Shown: positions 34,431 to 42,948, counted from the first letter of the stretch. The stretch: 43,933 bases of DNA from Streptomyces sp. CNQ085 (GCF_022614595.1 NZ_JAJFAU010000004.1:38669-82601), one strand, 5' to 3'. Program-made: numbers and translations. The notes: generated by a model not told the origin, from the sequence alone.

Positions 34431-35497
34431 GCCGCCACCCCGACCTTCTGCGGAGCGGACTTCGCGGCGGGCTCGGCCGGGCAGACGCACTCGCCTGCGC
34501 AGCCGCCGGCGCACTCCCCGGCGGCGAATCGTTCGGGGGACAGTTCTCCGGCGCCGATCTGGTCCGGTGCCGCGGGGTCCTTGTGCTCGCGCTCCTGGGC
34601 ACGCCCGCGCTCCAGGATGTCGACCGTCCACAGGTGGGCGCCGCGGACCAGGCAGACCAGGGCGGTGGCGAAGAAGATGCCGTAGGCGACGCTGAGCGCG
34701 GTGAGCACGCCGTACGCGGCCGCGACGCCGCCGCCGAAAGCGATCTGGCCCCATTTGGAGGACGGGGTGGTCCCCGGATCGGTGATCATGTAGTTGGTGA
34801 AGAGCACGAACGCCACGCCGGTCGTCATCGCCAGGGCCGCGGGGATGGAGGTGTCGAACAGCAGGCCTCGGACGACGGCCTGCAGGACGTAGCCGCCCAC
34901 CCAGGCGAGGATCAGCCACATGCGCTCGGTGAGCTTGGCGTTGAGCATCGTGCCCAGGACGATGATGACGGCCGGGACGAGCCAGTCGAAGCCGCCGTCG
35001 AGGTACTCGGTGAAGTGGTAGGGCGGGGCGATGCCTCCCCAGGGGAAGAGCAGCAGGATGACGGCGATGCCGAAGTTCGACGGGTTCATGAAGTGCCGCA
35101 TCCGGCCGCGTACCGGCGCGCGCAGCACCCACTTGGTGCCCACGGCGACAATGACGCCGAACACCATGACCCATACCTGGTCGTTGACGTAGGTGAGCAT
35201 GTTCACCGCCAGGGCGGTGATGTGGGCCGGGTAGAGGAACTCCATCAGCCCGCGGGGGCCGTTGCCACGGAACCGGGGCGCCCGGCCCTCGGAGCGGGCA
35301 CCGATCGCCTCTAGGACGATCTCCACCGTGTAGGCGGCGGCCAGGGCGATGAACGGCCAGGTCCACGGCTGCTCGAAGCCCAGGACGGTGTAGCCGAATA
35401 TGTTGAGCACGGAGATCGAGATCGCGAACCGGCGCAGGGCCGTGACGACCTTCGGATTGTGGCGCGGAGCGGCCGGCGCCTTCTGCTGTGCGGACAT
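34427..35497 (-). CDS. unbU: UnbU, RnfD/NqrB-like membrane protein
   Basis: A 356-aa integral membrane protein conserved in enediyne clusters. About eight or nine hydrophobic segments can be seen, among them WPFIALAAAYTVEIVL, VWVMVFGVIVAVGTKWVL, FGIAVILLLFPWG, WLVPAVIIVLGTML and VAAAYGVLTALSVAYGIFF. MITDPGTTPSS resembles the TDPxTxP flavin-site segment of RnfD/NqrB electron-transfer subunits. The soluble C-terminal tail carries a cysteine cluster, CAGGCAGECVC, that I do not expect in the RnfD family. ATG 35497 follows the UnbV stop by four nt; the stop overlaps the PKSE start. A role in membrane redox chemistry of the nascent core is plausible but unproven. Confidence 0.9.
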   Translation of the reverse strand: MSAQQKAPAAPRHNPKVVTALRRFAISISVLNIFGYTVLGFEQPWTWPFIALAAAYTVEIVLEAIGARSEGRAPRFRGNGPRGLMEFLYPAHITALAVNMLTYVNDQVWVMVFGVIVAVGTKWVLRAPVRGRMRHFMNPSNFGIAVILLLFPWGGIAPPYHFTEYLDGGFDWLVPAVIIVLGTMLNAKLTERMWLILAWVGGYVLQAVVRGLLFDTSIPAALAMTTGVAFVLFTNYMITDPGTTPSSKWGQIAFGGGVAAAYGVLTALSVAYGIFFATALVCLVRGAHLWTVDILERGRAQEREHKDPAAPDQIGAGELSPERFAAGECAGGCAGECVCPAEPAAKSAPQKVGVAA

Positions 35498-35501
35498 GGG
35501 G

Positions 35502-37433
35502 TCACTGCTCCTTGGCCTGGGTTCCGAGCTGGATGCTGTGGCGGCCGGGGGACAGACGCAGCCGCTGCTCGTGTACGTCGCCCGTGCGGTCCCGCCAGGT
35601 CAGCCGGACATCGACCGGGCCCCGGACGTCGTGGCCGAGGCCGATGTGCACCTCGGAGCTGCGCTTGCCGGAGTGGCCGCCGCCGCCGTCGACGCGACTG
35701 ACGCGTTCGGTCCCGCCGGGCAGGGTGACGCGGACCTCCGCGCCGACCGCGGGCGAGCCGGAGGGGCGGGTGAGCCGGAGCCCGAGGTAGGCGCCGGCGT
35801 CCTCGCCGACGTTGTGGTAGAAGCCGGGATCGCCCCACTGGTGGGCGACCGCGAGGTCGAGGCGCCCGTCGCCGTCGACATCGCCGGTGGCGATGCCCCG
35901 GCTGGGGACGGGGACGGCGAGGCCGAGCGCGGGAGACAGGTCGGTGTACCTGCCGTCCTCGCCCTTGGCGAACAGGCGCATGGTCTGGCTTCCGGCGAGG
36001 TCGTCGCCCTCTTGGACGTTCGGCCACCAGGTGGGGTTGGAGATCAGCGCGTCGTTGGCGGTGGCCAGCTCCTGCAGTTGCGGCCAGCGGTTGTTCTTGC
36101 CCTTGACGAAGCCAAGGGCTTGGGCGATCTCCAGTACACCGTCGTTGTCGAAGTCGGCCGTCTTCACGTCCCAGCCCCAGCCGGACCATGCGAGACCGAG
36201 GTCGGTGCTCCGGTCCTCGAAGGGCGCCTCGCCGTCCTCCAGACGGGCTCGCACCTCGGCTCTGCTGCCGGCCGTGCCGATGAAGGCGAAGTTGGACTCC
36301 TGGATGCCGAACGAGGTGGTGATGTTGCTGACGAACATGTCGTACAGGCCGTCGTTGTCCAGGTCGCCGAAGTCGACGCCCATGCCCTTGAAGGAACTGC
36401 GGCCGATCTCCTTGGACTTGGGCACGGTGCCCGAATGGACGGACTTGACCTGGGCGAACTCGATGCGGCCGGGGCGGGAGGTGTTGTGCAGCAGGGCGGA
36501 GGTGCCGAAGTCGTGGGCCAGGTACAGCTCCGGCAGCCGGTCGCCGTCGAGGTCGGCGGCGGACACACCGAGCGTCCACCCGTGGCTGATGCTCTGTGGC
36601 AGGGAGCCGTCGGTCTTCTCGTAGCCGTGCTCGGTCCACCGGAAGAAGTGGCCGCCGCCGCCGTTCTGGGCGTGGGAGAGCGAGTCGTTCATCACGACGT
36701 CGCCGTCCTTGGACGGGTCCAGGACGGGACTGTCGGGGAAGTAGTTGCCGATGAAGATGTCGTCGTGGCCGTCGCCGTCGAAGTCGGCGACGGCGGCGGC
36801 GTTGGAGTTCCACAGCGGGCCGGTGTACCGGGGGCCTTCTTTGCCGGGCAGGAGCTCGGTGGGGCGGAAGGAGCCGGGCGCGAGGCTCTTGCCCTTGCCG
36901 TCCCCGCCCTCGTCCTCGTCCTCGTCCTCGGCGAGGAAGACGATGGGAGTGCGGCCCCAGTAGTACACGAGCAGATCGGTGGCGCCGTCCTCGTTGAAGT
37001 CGCCGGGCACGCACCCCATCGGCGCCATCGTCTTGTCGACCGGTAGCGGGGCAGGGTCGAGGGCGAAGGGCCGGTAGGCGACTTCCCGGTTGGGCGAGGG
37101 TGTCACGACGACCTGGTCGGTGCGCGGGTCGGTGATGCACAGGTCGTTGGCCAGCCCGTCACCGTCCACGTCGTTCATGGCGATGCCCGCACCGACCGAG
37201 GAGATCCAGGCGTCGATGTGCTCGTACGCTTTATTGACCTTGCGTATCGTCTTCTTCTCGAACCCGGCCGGCATGGCGACCGTCATCGGTTCGAAGGAGA
37301 ATCTGTCCGCGATTTCCGCGGTTTCGGCAGCGGATGTCTCGGGGATACGCACCGCGTAGAACGTGCCTGCCATAAGCGCGAGGGCGGCGACTCCCGCCAA
37401 ATTCTTGCGCAGCCATCCGGTTGCTTCTTTCAC
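35502..37433 (-). CDS. unbV: UnbV, ASPIC/UnbV and FG-GAP repeat protein
   Basis: A 643-aa protein conserved in enediyne clusters. The N-terminus has one hydrophobic segment (LAGVAALALMAGTFYAV), a signal peptide or anchor, so the rest is likely extracytoplasmic. At least seven FG-GAP/calcium-type repeats follow, with the cores DVDGDGLANDL, DFNEDGATDL, DFDGDGHDDIF, DLDGDRLPELY, DLDNDGLYDMF, DFDNDGVLEI and DVDGDGRLDLA, forming a beta-propeller. The C-terminal ASPIC/UnbV domain has YLGLRLTRPSG and VDGGGGHSGKRS. The GTG start at 37433 overlaps the stop of the DUF1702 gene (GTGA) and has GGAAAGG upstream; the open frame further up is not used. Its biochemical role is unknown. Confidence 0.92.
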   Translation of the reverse strand: MKEATGWLRKNLAGVAALALMAGTFYAVRIPETSAAETAEIADRFSFEPMTVAMPAGFEKKTIRKVNKAYEHIDAWISSVGAGIAMNDVDGDGLANDLCITDPRTDQVVVTPSPNREVAYRPFALDPAPLPVDKTMAPMGCVPGDFNEDGATDLLVYYWGRTPIVFLAEDEDEDEGGDGKGKSLAPGSFRPTELLPGKEGPRYTGPLWNSNAAAVADFDGDGHDDIFIGNYFPDSPVLDPSKDGDVVMNDSLSHAQNGGGGHFFRWTEHGYEKTDGSLPQSISHGWTLGVSAADLDGDRLPELYLAHDFGTSALLHNTSRPGRIEFAQVKSVHSGTVPKSKEIGRSSFKGMGVDFGDLDNDGLYDMFVSNITTSFGIQESNFAFIGTAGSRAEVRARLEDGEAPFEDRSTDLGLAWSGWGWDVKTADFDNDGVLEIAQALGFVKGKNNRWPQLQELATANDALISNPTWWPNVQEGDDLAGSQTMRLFAKGEDGRYTDLSPALGLAVPVPSRGIATGDVDGDGRLDLAVAHQWGDPGFYHNVGEDAGAYLGLRLTRPSGSPAVGAEVRVTLPGGTERVSRVDGGGGHSGKRSSEVHIGLGHDVRGPVDVRLTWRDRTGDVHEQRLRLSPGRHSIQLGTQAKEQ

Positions 37434-38416
37434 AGGTCGGCACCTTTCCGGGGAATCGATGTAGAAGCGATCTCGGCGGCGATGTCCCGGCGCCATGTCT
37501 CGTAGGAGGGGACACCGTCGTGGCCGCTATGCGCGGGCCTGCGGTCGACACACACCCGCGCCGCCCGCTCGGGTGTCGTGCCGCACAGCACACGGGTGGC
37601 CAGGTGGGTGTGCGCGATCGTGGTGCCCGCCCTGTCGCGGGCCTCGGCGGCGAAGGCGGCGCCCTGGGCCAGTTGGAGGCGGTGCTCCCCGGCCCGTTCG
37701 GCGAACCGGAGCAGCTCCTCCTCGTCGGCCGCGCCGGCGTAGGTGGCGGCCAGCCCCGCGCCGGCGTACAGGTCACCGCGGCGGTCCTCGGGGTAGGAGG
37801 CGATCAGGTCGGTGACGATGTCGGGGTCGGTGCCGCCGACGAACCACAGGGCCCGGCCGATACCCTGGTCGATCACCTTGGCCGAGTAGTCGTCCGGACC
37901 GCCCGCCCATCTGAAGGAGTGCCGCACATGCGGGGTGCGGACGTAGGAATCGGTACGGAAGTACGCCTGGTGGAATCCGTAGCCGTCCAGGATCAGCCAT
38001 CGCAGCAGCGGATCGGTGCGCTCCACGGCGGGCCACAGGAACCTCGGCAGGCGGGCCATGGCCCAGCCGACGCCGACGTAGACCATGTAGATGTGGCGGC
38101 CTCCCCCGCCGGCGAGAAGACCCTCCAGCCTCCCGCTGTGCCCCGGCAGCGCGTCGTGCACGGCGGCTCCCATGCCGGCGCCCTCGTAGGCGAACCCGCG
38201 GTAGGCGCGGGGGACGGATTCCAGCATCTCCTCCGCCTCGGCCACGGACCGCGCCTGTACCGCGTAGCCGTATCCCTCCAGGAAGGTTCGGCCGACCCTC
38301 TCCAGCTGCTCTTGCGCCTGACGGTTCTTCCGATGGAATCCGCGCTTTTCCAGCGTCGTCTCGGAAACGGAAGGAGTGAGAATGCGGCGCCTCAGCGCAC
38401 CGAAGATCGTGGACAA
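37430..38416 (-). CDS. DUF1702 enediyne protein (UnbL-type), first copy
   Basis: A 328-aa protein of DUF1702, found almost only in enediyne loci (UnbL type). No enzyme motif can be named. Conserved blocks shared with the neighbouring copy: RGFAYEGAGMGAAVHDAL, WLILDGYGFHQAYF, DQGIGRALWFVGG, GLAATYAGA and HTHLATRVLC. The start is inferred as TTG 38416 (STIFGALRRRILTPS follows, matching the other copy's VLGAMRRLVMAPS); the ribosome site is weak, so coupling to the upstream copy is possible. The stop overlaps the UnbV GTG by 4 bp. It probably acts with UnbV/UnbU in core formation. Confidence 0.88.
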   Translation of the reverse strand: MSTIFGALRRRILTPSVSETTLEKRGFHRKNRQAQEQLERVGRTFLEGYGYAVQARSVAEAEEMLESVPRAYRGFAYEGAGMGAAVHDALPGHSGRLEGLLAGGGGRHIYMVYVGVGWAMARLPRFLWPAVERTDPLLRWLILDGYGFHQAYFRTDSYVRTPHVRHSFRWAGGPDDYSAKVIDQGIGRALWFVGGTDPDIVTDLIASYPEDRRGDLYAGAGLAATYAGAADEEELLRFAERAGEHRLQLAQGAAFAAEARDRAGTTIAHTHLATRVLCGTTPERAARVCVDRRPAHSGHDGVPSYETWRRDIAAEIASTSIPRKGADL

Positions 38417-38509
38417 CTCAGTAAACCGCCCCTCGTGGAATATCCCTTAAATGACGGGTTATTTCGAATCTATCCAGGGAGGGTGGACGGGCGTCTACTC
38501 CGTAGTTGC

Positions 38510-39490
38510 TCAAACCATGGCGCAGGCCAGTCGTCCGCGCACGTGCCGGCGCCAGAGCTCGTACTCCGGTATCCCGCCCGCCCCGGACCGGGGTGCCGCG
38601 CAGTCGTCGGCCAGCCGGGCGGCCGCCTCGACGTCGAGGTCCGCGAACACCCGGGTGGCGGTATGGGTGTGCTCGGGCACATGACCGGCATGATGGCGTG
38701 CCTTCGCGGCGAACACGGCCCCCTGGCCCACGTGCCCGCGGGCCTCCCCGGCCGCGTCGCGCAGCGCGGCGAGGCTCGCGGAGGTGCTCCCGCCCGCGTA
38801 GGTGGCGGCCAGTGCGACACCGCTCCACAGGTCCGCCCGGCGGCGGTCGGCGAACGCGCTTACGGCGGCGCGGACACGGTCGGCGTGTCCGCCGTGGATG
38901 AACCACAGGGCCCGGCCGATGCCCTGGTCGACCGCGCGCGGGAAGTAGCCGCGGTCGCCTTCCCAGGGATAGGCCCGGGGCGTCCACTGCGCGTCGACCC
39001 AGCGGCTGGTGTCGAAGTAGGCTCGGTCGAAGCCGTATCCGTCCACAGCCAGCCAGCTCATCGCCGGGTAGTACTCGGGTCCGGTCAGCGCGGGCACGGC
39101 CTTCCGCCACAGCGGCCGCGGCAGACGTGCCATGGCGAAGCCGATACCGATGTAGTTGAGGAAGACGTGCGGCCTGCCGCCGCCCCTCATCAGATCCCGG
39201 GTCCGGTGGCCGCCCGGACCCATCGCGTCGCGGATGACACAGGCCATCGTGGCGCCCTCGTAGGCGAACCCTCTCACTCCGGGCTCGACCATGGACAGGC
39301 GGCGTTCGGTGTCGGCCAGGTCGCGGTCCCCGATACCCCACTCGAAGCCGCAGACGACCGCCTGCGGAACGGCCTCCAGTTGTCGGGTCCTCTCGGTGGC
39401 CTCCACCGGGAACCCCCGGCCCGCGAAGCTCACCTCCCCCAAGGACGGAGCCATCACCAGTCTGCGCATCGCTCCCAGCACGGATGCCAC
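38510..39490 (-). CDS. DUF1702 enediyne protein (UnbL-type), second copy
   Basis: A 326-aa paralogue of 37430-38416, 93 bp upstream of it. It keeps the same blocks: RGFAYEGATMACVIRDAM, WLAVDGYGFDRAYF, DQGIGRALWFIHGG, GVALAATYAGG and HTHTATRVFAD. GTG 39490 has GGAGG seven nt upstream; the open frame continues to 39565 without family support. It is the first gene of the PKSE operon, and the shared 16-bp motif lies 71 nt before it. Two tandem divergent copies suggest a heterodimer or division of labour rather than a recent duplication. Confidence 0.88.
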   Translation of the reverse strand: MASVLGAMRRLVMAPSLGEVSFAGRGFPVEATERTRQLEAVPQAVVCGFEWGIGDRDLADTERRLSMVEPGVRGFAYEGATMACVIRDAMGPGGHRTRDLMRGGGRPHVFLNYIGIGFAMARLPRPLWRKAVPALTGPEYYPAMSWLAVDGYGFDRAYFDTSRWVDAQWTPRAYPWEGDRGYFPRAVDQGIGRALWFIHGGHADRVRAAVSAFADRRRADLWSGVALAATYAGGSTSASLAALRDAAGEARGHVGQGAVFAAKARHHAGHVPEHTHTATRVFADLDVEAAARLADDCAAPRSGAGGIPEYELWRRHVRGRLACAMV

Positions 39491-39561
39491 GATCGCCCTC
39501 CTGTCACGGATCGCTCCGCCTGTGGCGGAGGGCCCATCGTGGTGCGCCGGGGGCGCGCCGG

Positions 39562-39577
39562 GCATCTTCGGGAGTGC
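39562..39577 (-). promoter_or_regulatory. Shared 16-bp cluster motif, copy G (head of the PKSE operon)
   Basis: On the minus strand: GCACTCCCGAAGATGC, with invariant GCA and AGATGC ends and three differences from the consensus. It lies 71 nt before the GTG of the first DUF1702 gene, the same distance as copy F before the carrier-protein gene, in the 142-bp gap after the HxlR gene. Confidence 0.5.
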
Positions 39578-39632
39578 GCAGGAGGGCGTGTTCGAGCCGG
39601 ATCGGCCGGTGTTCAGGAACGGGTGAGCATGT

Positions 39633-40082
39633 TCAGCCCCGACACGGGCGTCGCACCTCCACCTCCTCGTCGTACACCCGGCGGCCGCACTCGGAGCACC
39701 TCAGCTCGACGTGGACGGTGCCGTCGCAGCCGAGATGATCAACCCTGCGCTGCGAACCGAAATCCGGGGGCAGGTTCCGGTCGCCCCACTGCATCAGCGC
39801 GACGACCGCCCTGGTCAGGTCGCGTCCCGCGGGGGTCAGCCGGTACTCGTACCGGATGGGCCTGTCCTGGTAGGGGACCCGCTCCATGACCCCGTACTCG
39901 ACGAGCCGGGCGAGGCGTTTGGCCAGGACGTTCCGGGCGATGTCCAGGTGCTCCAGAAACGTGTCGAAGCGCTTGACGCCCAGCAGTGCCGAGCGGACGA
40001 TCAGAAGCGTCCAGCGCTCGCCGACCACCTCCAGGGTTCGAGCCAGATTGCAGTTCTGCCCCTCGTACGTGGTTCTGAGCAT
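39633..40082 (-). CDS. HxlR-family winged-helix regulator
   Basis: A 149-aa HxlR regulator. NCNLARTLEVVGERWTLLI is the family signature and includes the N-terminal Cys used for redox or electrophile sensing in some members (HypR, QorR). The winged helix continues with RFDTFLEHLDIARNVLAKRL and RYEYRLTPAGRDL. The C-terminal tail LRCSECGRRVYDEE has a CxxC pair, possibly a zinc knuckle. ATG 40082. It lies directly upstream of the PKSE operon on the same strand, but a 142-bp gap with its own motif copy suggests separate control. A reactive-electrophile sensor would suit an enediyne producer; the inducer cannot be read from sequence. Confidence 0.88.
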   Translation of the reverse strand: MLRTTYEGQNCNLARTLEVVGERWTLLIVRSALLGVKRFDTFLEHLDIARNVLAKRLARLVEYGVMERVPYQDRPIRYEYRLTPAGRDLTRAVVALMQWGDRNLPPDFGSQRRVDHLGCDGTVHVELRCSECGRRVYDEEVEVRRPCRG

Positions 40083-40199
40083 TCGCTTACCCTAAATGAT
40101 CAGTTCCAGGGGTGCCTGCGGAGACGAGCACGAGGAACGAGAGCTTCCAGGATCGCTGTGCGCCGGGCCGGCCCGGCTCCTTCGACAGGCGCGGCCCGG

Positions 40200-41390
40200 T
40201 CAGGCGGCGGTCGGCAGCGACCGCCCCGGCGTCTCCGGTCCGTGGAGCCGGCTGTAGGCGTATGCCGCCGACACAAGGGTCATGTGATGATGCCAGCCGG
40301 GGTAGGAGCGTCCCTCGAAGTCGAGCAGGCCGAAGTCCTCCATGCGCCGAACCGACTCGGACGTCCGCCGCAGTGTCCGCACCAGCGCGAGTCTCTCCTC
40401 GACCCTGGAGTGTGTGAGGCTGGTGAGCCACAGTTTGGGGGGGCGGCGGTCCCCTGCGGAGCGTACCGCGAACAACTGGTAGGTGCGTGGCGGCTGGGAG
40501 TCGTCCATGAGTGCCGTAGGCAGGTGCACGAGGCTGGACATGACGGTCGTGCCGCGCTTGTGCCCGGAGTCGGAGGGCACCTTCTCCAACTGGAACAACC
40601 CGCCGGTGTCGAATTGGAAGATGCTGCGTGCGGAGAGCGCCAGACCGTGATCACCGGGGCCGTTGCGCCGCTGGACCTTCAGGTGGCGGCCGAGCACGAT
40701 CTTGAAGTTGTCCGGCACGGCGACGGCGAAACGACAGTCGCGCAGAGCGAGCCCGCGCACCAGATCGGCTGCGCCGGGAGAGGCTGACAGGTCCGCCACG
40801 ACCGGTACGGGAGCCGCGCGGCTGACCGAGGTCAGGGCATCGAGCAGATCCAGGACGTGGCGCTCGGCCGACCCACCGTGGATGTCGTCCGGGATGCGGG
40901 CGCGTTTACGGCGCTGCGGATCCTTGCTCCAGGAACCGGGCAGCATCAGACGCCAGTCGACGGGGACGGACTCCTTCGGTGTGGCCAGGAAGGCACCGAC
41001 GCCCACCTGGCATGTGACCGAGCGTCCGGTGGAGGGGACGAAGCGTCGATGCACGCCGCATGAGTGCTCCCCGCGCTTGCGCAGCACCGCCAGATCCACG
41101 ACCCACGCCTGCGTCCGCGCCCGGCGCTCGACCCAGCGCACCAGCTCTTCCCGGACGGGTGCCCAGTCCCACGGACTGGCGTTGACGAACTGATGCAGCG
41201 ACTGGAACGCGGTGGGCGAACCCGAGACGGAGGCGAGGCGCCGCACCGACTTCTTGCCCGGGGTGGTGAGCAGACCCCACAGGTAGGTCCGCGCCCACCT
41301 GCGCTGATCGGTCCGCGGCAAGTACTCGAAGATGTTGTCGGCGAACGCGGACACCGAGTCCAGAGGGTTTGTCAAGGCGGGCGTGGTCAT
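40200..41390 (-). CDS. IS701-like transposase homologue, possibly domesticated
   Basis: A 396-aa protein of the IS701-type DDE transposase family: GKKSVRRLASVSGSPTAFQSLHQFVN, SPWDWAPVREELV, then the first catalytic-Asp region VVDLAVLRKRGEHS, TGRSVTCQVGVGAFL, the second Asp region VVADLSASPGAADL, and SYPGWHHHMTLVSAAYAYS. The usual residues after each Asp (DDTGF/KKG and DAxYG) are altered, so catalysis is doubtful. I see no terminal inverted repeats or target duplication around it. ATG 41390. Such isolated IS701-type genes recur beside Streptomyces secondary-metabolism loci. Upstream lies an AT-rich dyad resembling a GBL-receptor operator. Mobile-element remnant or a recruited DNA-binding protein: I cannot decide. 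Confidence 0.75.
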   Translation of the reverse strand: MTTPALTNPLDSVSAFADNIFEYLPRTDQRRWARTYLWGLLTTPGKKSVRRLASVSGSPTAFQSLHQFVNASPWDWAPVREELVRWVERRARTQAWVVDLAVLRKRGEHSCGVHRRFVPSTGRSVTCQVGVGAFLATPKESVPVDWRLMLPGSWSKDPQRRKRARIPDDIHGGSAERHVLDLLDALTSVSRAAPVPVVADLSASPGAADLVRGLALRDCRFAVAVPDNFKIVLGRHLKVQRRNGPGDHGLALSARSIFQFDTGGLFQLEKVPSDSGHKRGTTVMSSLVHLPTALMDDSQPPRTYQLFAVRSAGDRRPPKLWLTSLTHSRVEERLALVRTLRRTSESVRRMEDFGLLDFEGRSYPGWHHHMTLVSAAYAYSRLHGPETPGRSLPTAA

Positions 41391-41852
41391 GGCGTGGCTT
41401 CCCTCCCTGTGGCAGGCCGCAAGCTGGCGCGCGCCAAAAGAATAGCGAACGTTCTCTTTTTTTGTGACCCCGGAAAGACGTTCTGCGACTTTGCCAACTC
41501 ACGCCTCACGCCGCGGGCCGGACCGGGAGTCCGGCTCGCGGCCGGGTGGAGGCCTCACGGTGCGAGGGAGGAGCTTCCCCGGGGCACGTTGTATGCCGTC
41601 GCACTCACGTGCCGTCCCTACATGACGAAGACTTCTTCCCGCGTTTCCTCAACGGGAACGTGACCGTGGTGAACGCAGGGAAGACCGGTCCGCGGATCCG
41701 TTGCACCTTGGGCAAGTCGGTATTGCCCGGTGTCCCTAAGCCGAGCAAGGTGTTCGCTTAAAATAGGAAGTGGACCACCAGGAGAACGGAGCGGTGCCTT
41801 GCAGTTAGGAGACCCCCGTGTGGCTGTCGGCGAGCGCTCACCCGGAGTCGGC
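41391..41852. promoter_or_regulatory. Intergenic region with a GBL-receptor-like dyad
   Basis: A 462-bp region between the transposase homologue (-) and the TetR gene (+) with no supportable gene. At 41436-41460 there is an AT-rich imperfect palindrome, AAAAGA at the left end and TCTTTT at the right end of 25 bp, around CGAACG; autoregulatory elements bound by ArpA/ScbR-type receptors have this look. A TAAAAT box near 41759-41764 could serve as the -10 of the TetR gene. Confidence 0.4.
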
Positions 41853-42500
41853 ATGGTGAAGCAGCAGAGAGCCCTACGGACACGCGCCGTCGTACTCAAA
41901 GCCGCCGCAGACGCGTTCGACCGCGGTGGTTACGACGGTACCTCTCTGTCCCAGGTCAGCAAGGCCGCAGGCATGTCGGTTGGTGCGCTGACCTTTCATT
42001 TCTCCACCAAGGCCGACCTGGCCGATGCCGTCCAGGAAGAAGGCTGGATGGCCACACAGGCCGTCCTGGACCGTGTCACCGGCAGGCAGGTGCCGGCCCT
42101 GCGCGCCACCATCGAGATCACGCTCGAACTCGCGCGTCTGATGGAGGAGAACGTGGCTGTGCGTTCGGCCGTCCGTCTCATGCGGGAACGGCCCACCGCC
42201 TCGGCGTGGTCGGACCGCTGGCTGCCGGTCGTGCGGGAACTGCTGGACGAGGCGCACCGGTCCGGCCAGATCTGTGAGGACGCGCTGCCGGCGGACGTCG
42301 CGACGCTGGTGGAGCACCTGACGAGCGGAGCCGAGGTCTACACACGCGAACGATGCGGCACGGGCACCGGCCACCAGAGCGCCGTCGGCCGGCTGGAGCG
42401 GGTATGGCACCTGGCACTGAAAGGCGTCTGCGCTCCCGATGCCTCCCTCCGGACTCTGGTGGGGGCGCAGCGTCCGGCACACACCGCCTCGTCGGAGTGA
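41853..42500 (+). CDS. TetR-family gamma-butyrolactone receptor-like repressor
   Basis: A 215-aa TetR regulator of the ArpA/ScbR group. The N-terminal DNA-binding domain is characteristic: QQRALRTRAVVLKAAADAF, GGYDGTSLSQVSKAAGMSVG, ALTFHFSTKADLADAV. The C-terminal ligand domain contains MEENVAVRSAVRLMRERP and VEHLTSGAEVYTRE. ATG 41853 has GGAG five nt upstream; an in-frame GTG at 41820 with AGGAG eight nt upstream would add eleven residues. It faces a relic of a second receptor and is followed by AfsA. Expected function: bind DNA near regulators or AfsA, released by a gamma-butyrolactone. It could equally be a pseudo-receptor that answers to antibiotics; the sequence cannot tell. Confidence 0.88.
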   Translation: MVKQQRALRTRAVVLKAAADAFDRGGYDGTSLSQVSKAAGMSVGALTFHFSTKADLADAVQEEGWMATQAVLDRVTGRQVPALRATIEITLELARLMEENVAVRSAVRLMRERPTASAWSDRWLPVVRELLDEAHRSGQICEDALPADVATLVEHLTSGAEVYTRERCGTGTGHQSAVGRLERVWHLALKGVCAPDASLRTLVGAQRPAHTASSE

Positions 42501-42549
42501 ACGACGAGGCGGCTTCCGGCGCTGCTCCGTCCGGCCCAAAGGCCGGCAT

Positions 42550-42835
42550 CCGTCCGCGGCGCGCGGACCATATGGACCTCAGGTCCACCAACCGCATCAG
42601 CACGGGAATCTCGGTGGAGAACCGGACGAACTGCCGATAAACAGGTGATGACGGCGCGGGCGAGCGGCTTCTCCGACTTGCGGTGGAAGCACATTCCGTC
42701 CTTGGCCACCCCGGTGTTATCCGTGATTTCGCCGATGTCGGCACCGTTGTATCCGCGCTCGTCGGAGATTTCCGCCGCAACGCGGAGAATCACCTCTCCT
42801 GTCTTCGTCGCCCGTTTCTGTCTCGGTTCGGTCAT
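42550..42835 (-). pseudogene. Frameshifted relic of a second GBL-receptor-type TetR gene
   Basis: From ATG 42835 the frame reads a good ArpA-type DNA-binding domain: KTGEVILRVAAEISDERGY, GADIGEITDNTGVAKDG, MCFHRKSEKPLARAVI. Just after ARAVI (near 42645) family similarity moves to another frame, which reads YRQFVRFSTEIPVLMRLVDL, the normal continuation of the ligand domain; it then ends around 42550, where no more similarity is visible. The HTH also has unusual residues (MCFHRKSEK instead of the family's LYFHFxSK). So the gene is frameshifted and lacks most of its ligand domain. It runs toward the intact TetR gene. The start borders the AfsA promoter region, as is usual for a receptor-synthase pair. 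It may still make an HTH fragment. Confidence 0.75.
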
Positions 42836-42948
42836 CCGGTGACCCCGGTCTCTCCCTCGACAAAAAAAACGAGCGCCCTTATTTTACGGATTGGCCCCTA
42901 CAACCGGTAGCGCGGGGGCGCCACGTACGCACGTCCCAGGGGAGAGGC
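42836..42948. promoter_or_regulatory. Divergent promoter region of AfsA and the receptor relic
   Basis: Between ATG 42835 (-) and ATG 42949 (+). It contains an AT-rich segment at 42862-42885, a run of A followed by CGAGCGCCC and TTATTTT, that is partly palindromic and could be an ARE-type operator, with TTATTTT as a possible -10 region. GGGGAG at the 3' end is the AfsA ribosome site. Confidence 0.4.

Noticed and set aside
34431..35366. N-terminal extension of the PKSE frame to 35366.
   Set aside because: It overlaps UnbU in another frame; the family N-terminus begins at ATG 34430, which also overlaps the UnbU stop by 4 bp.
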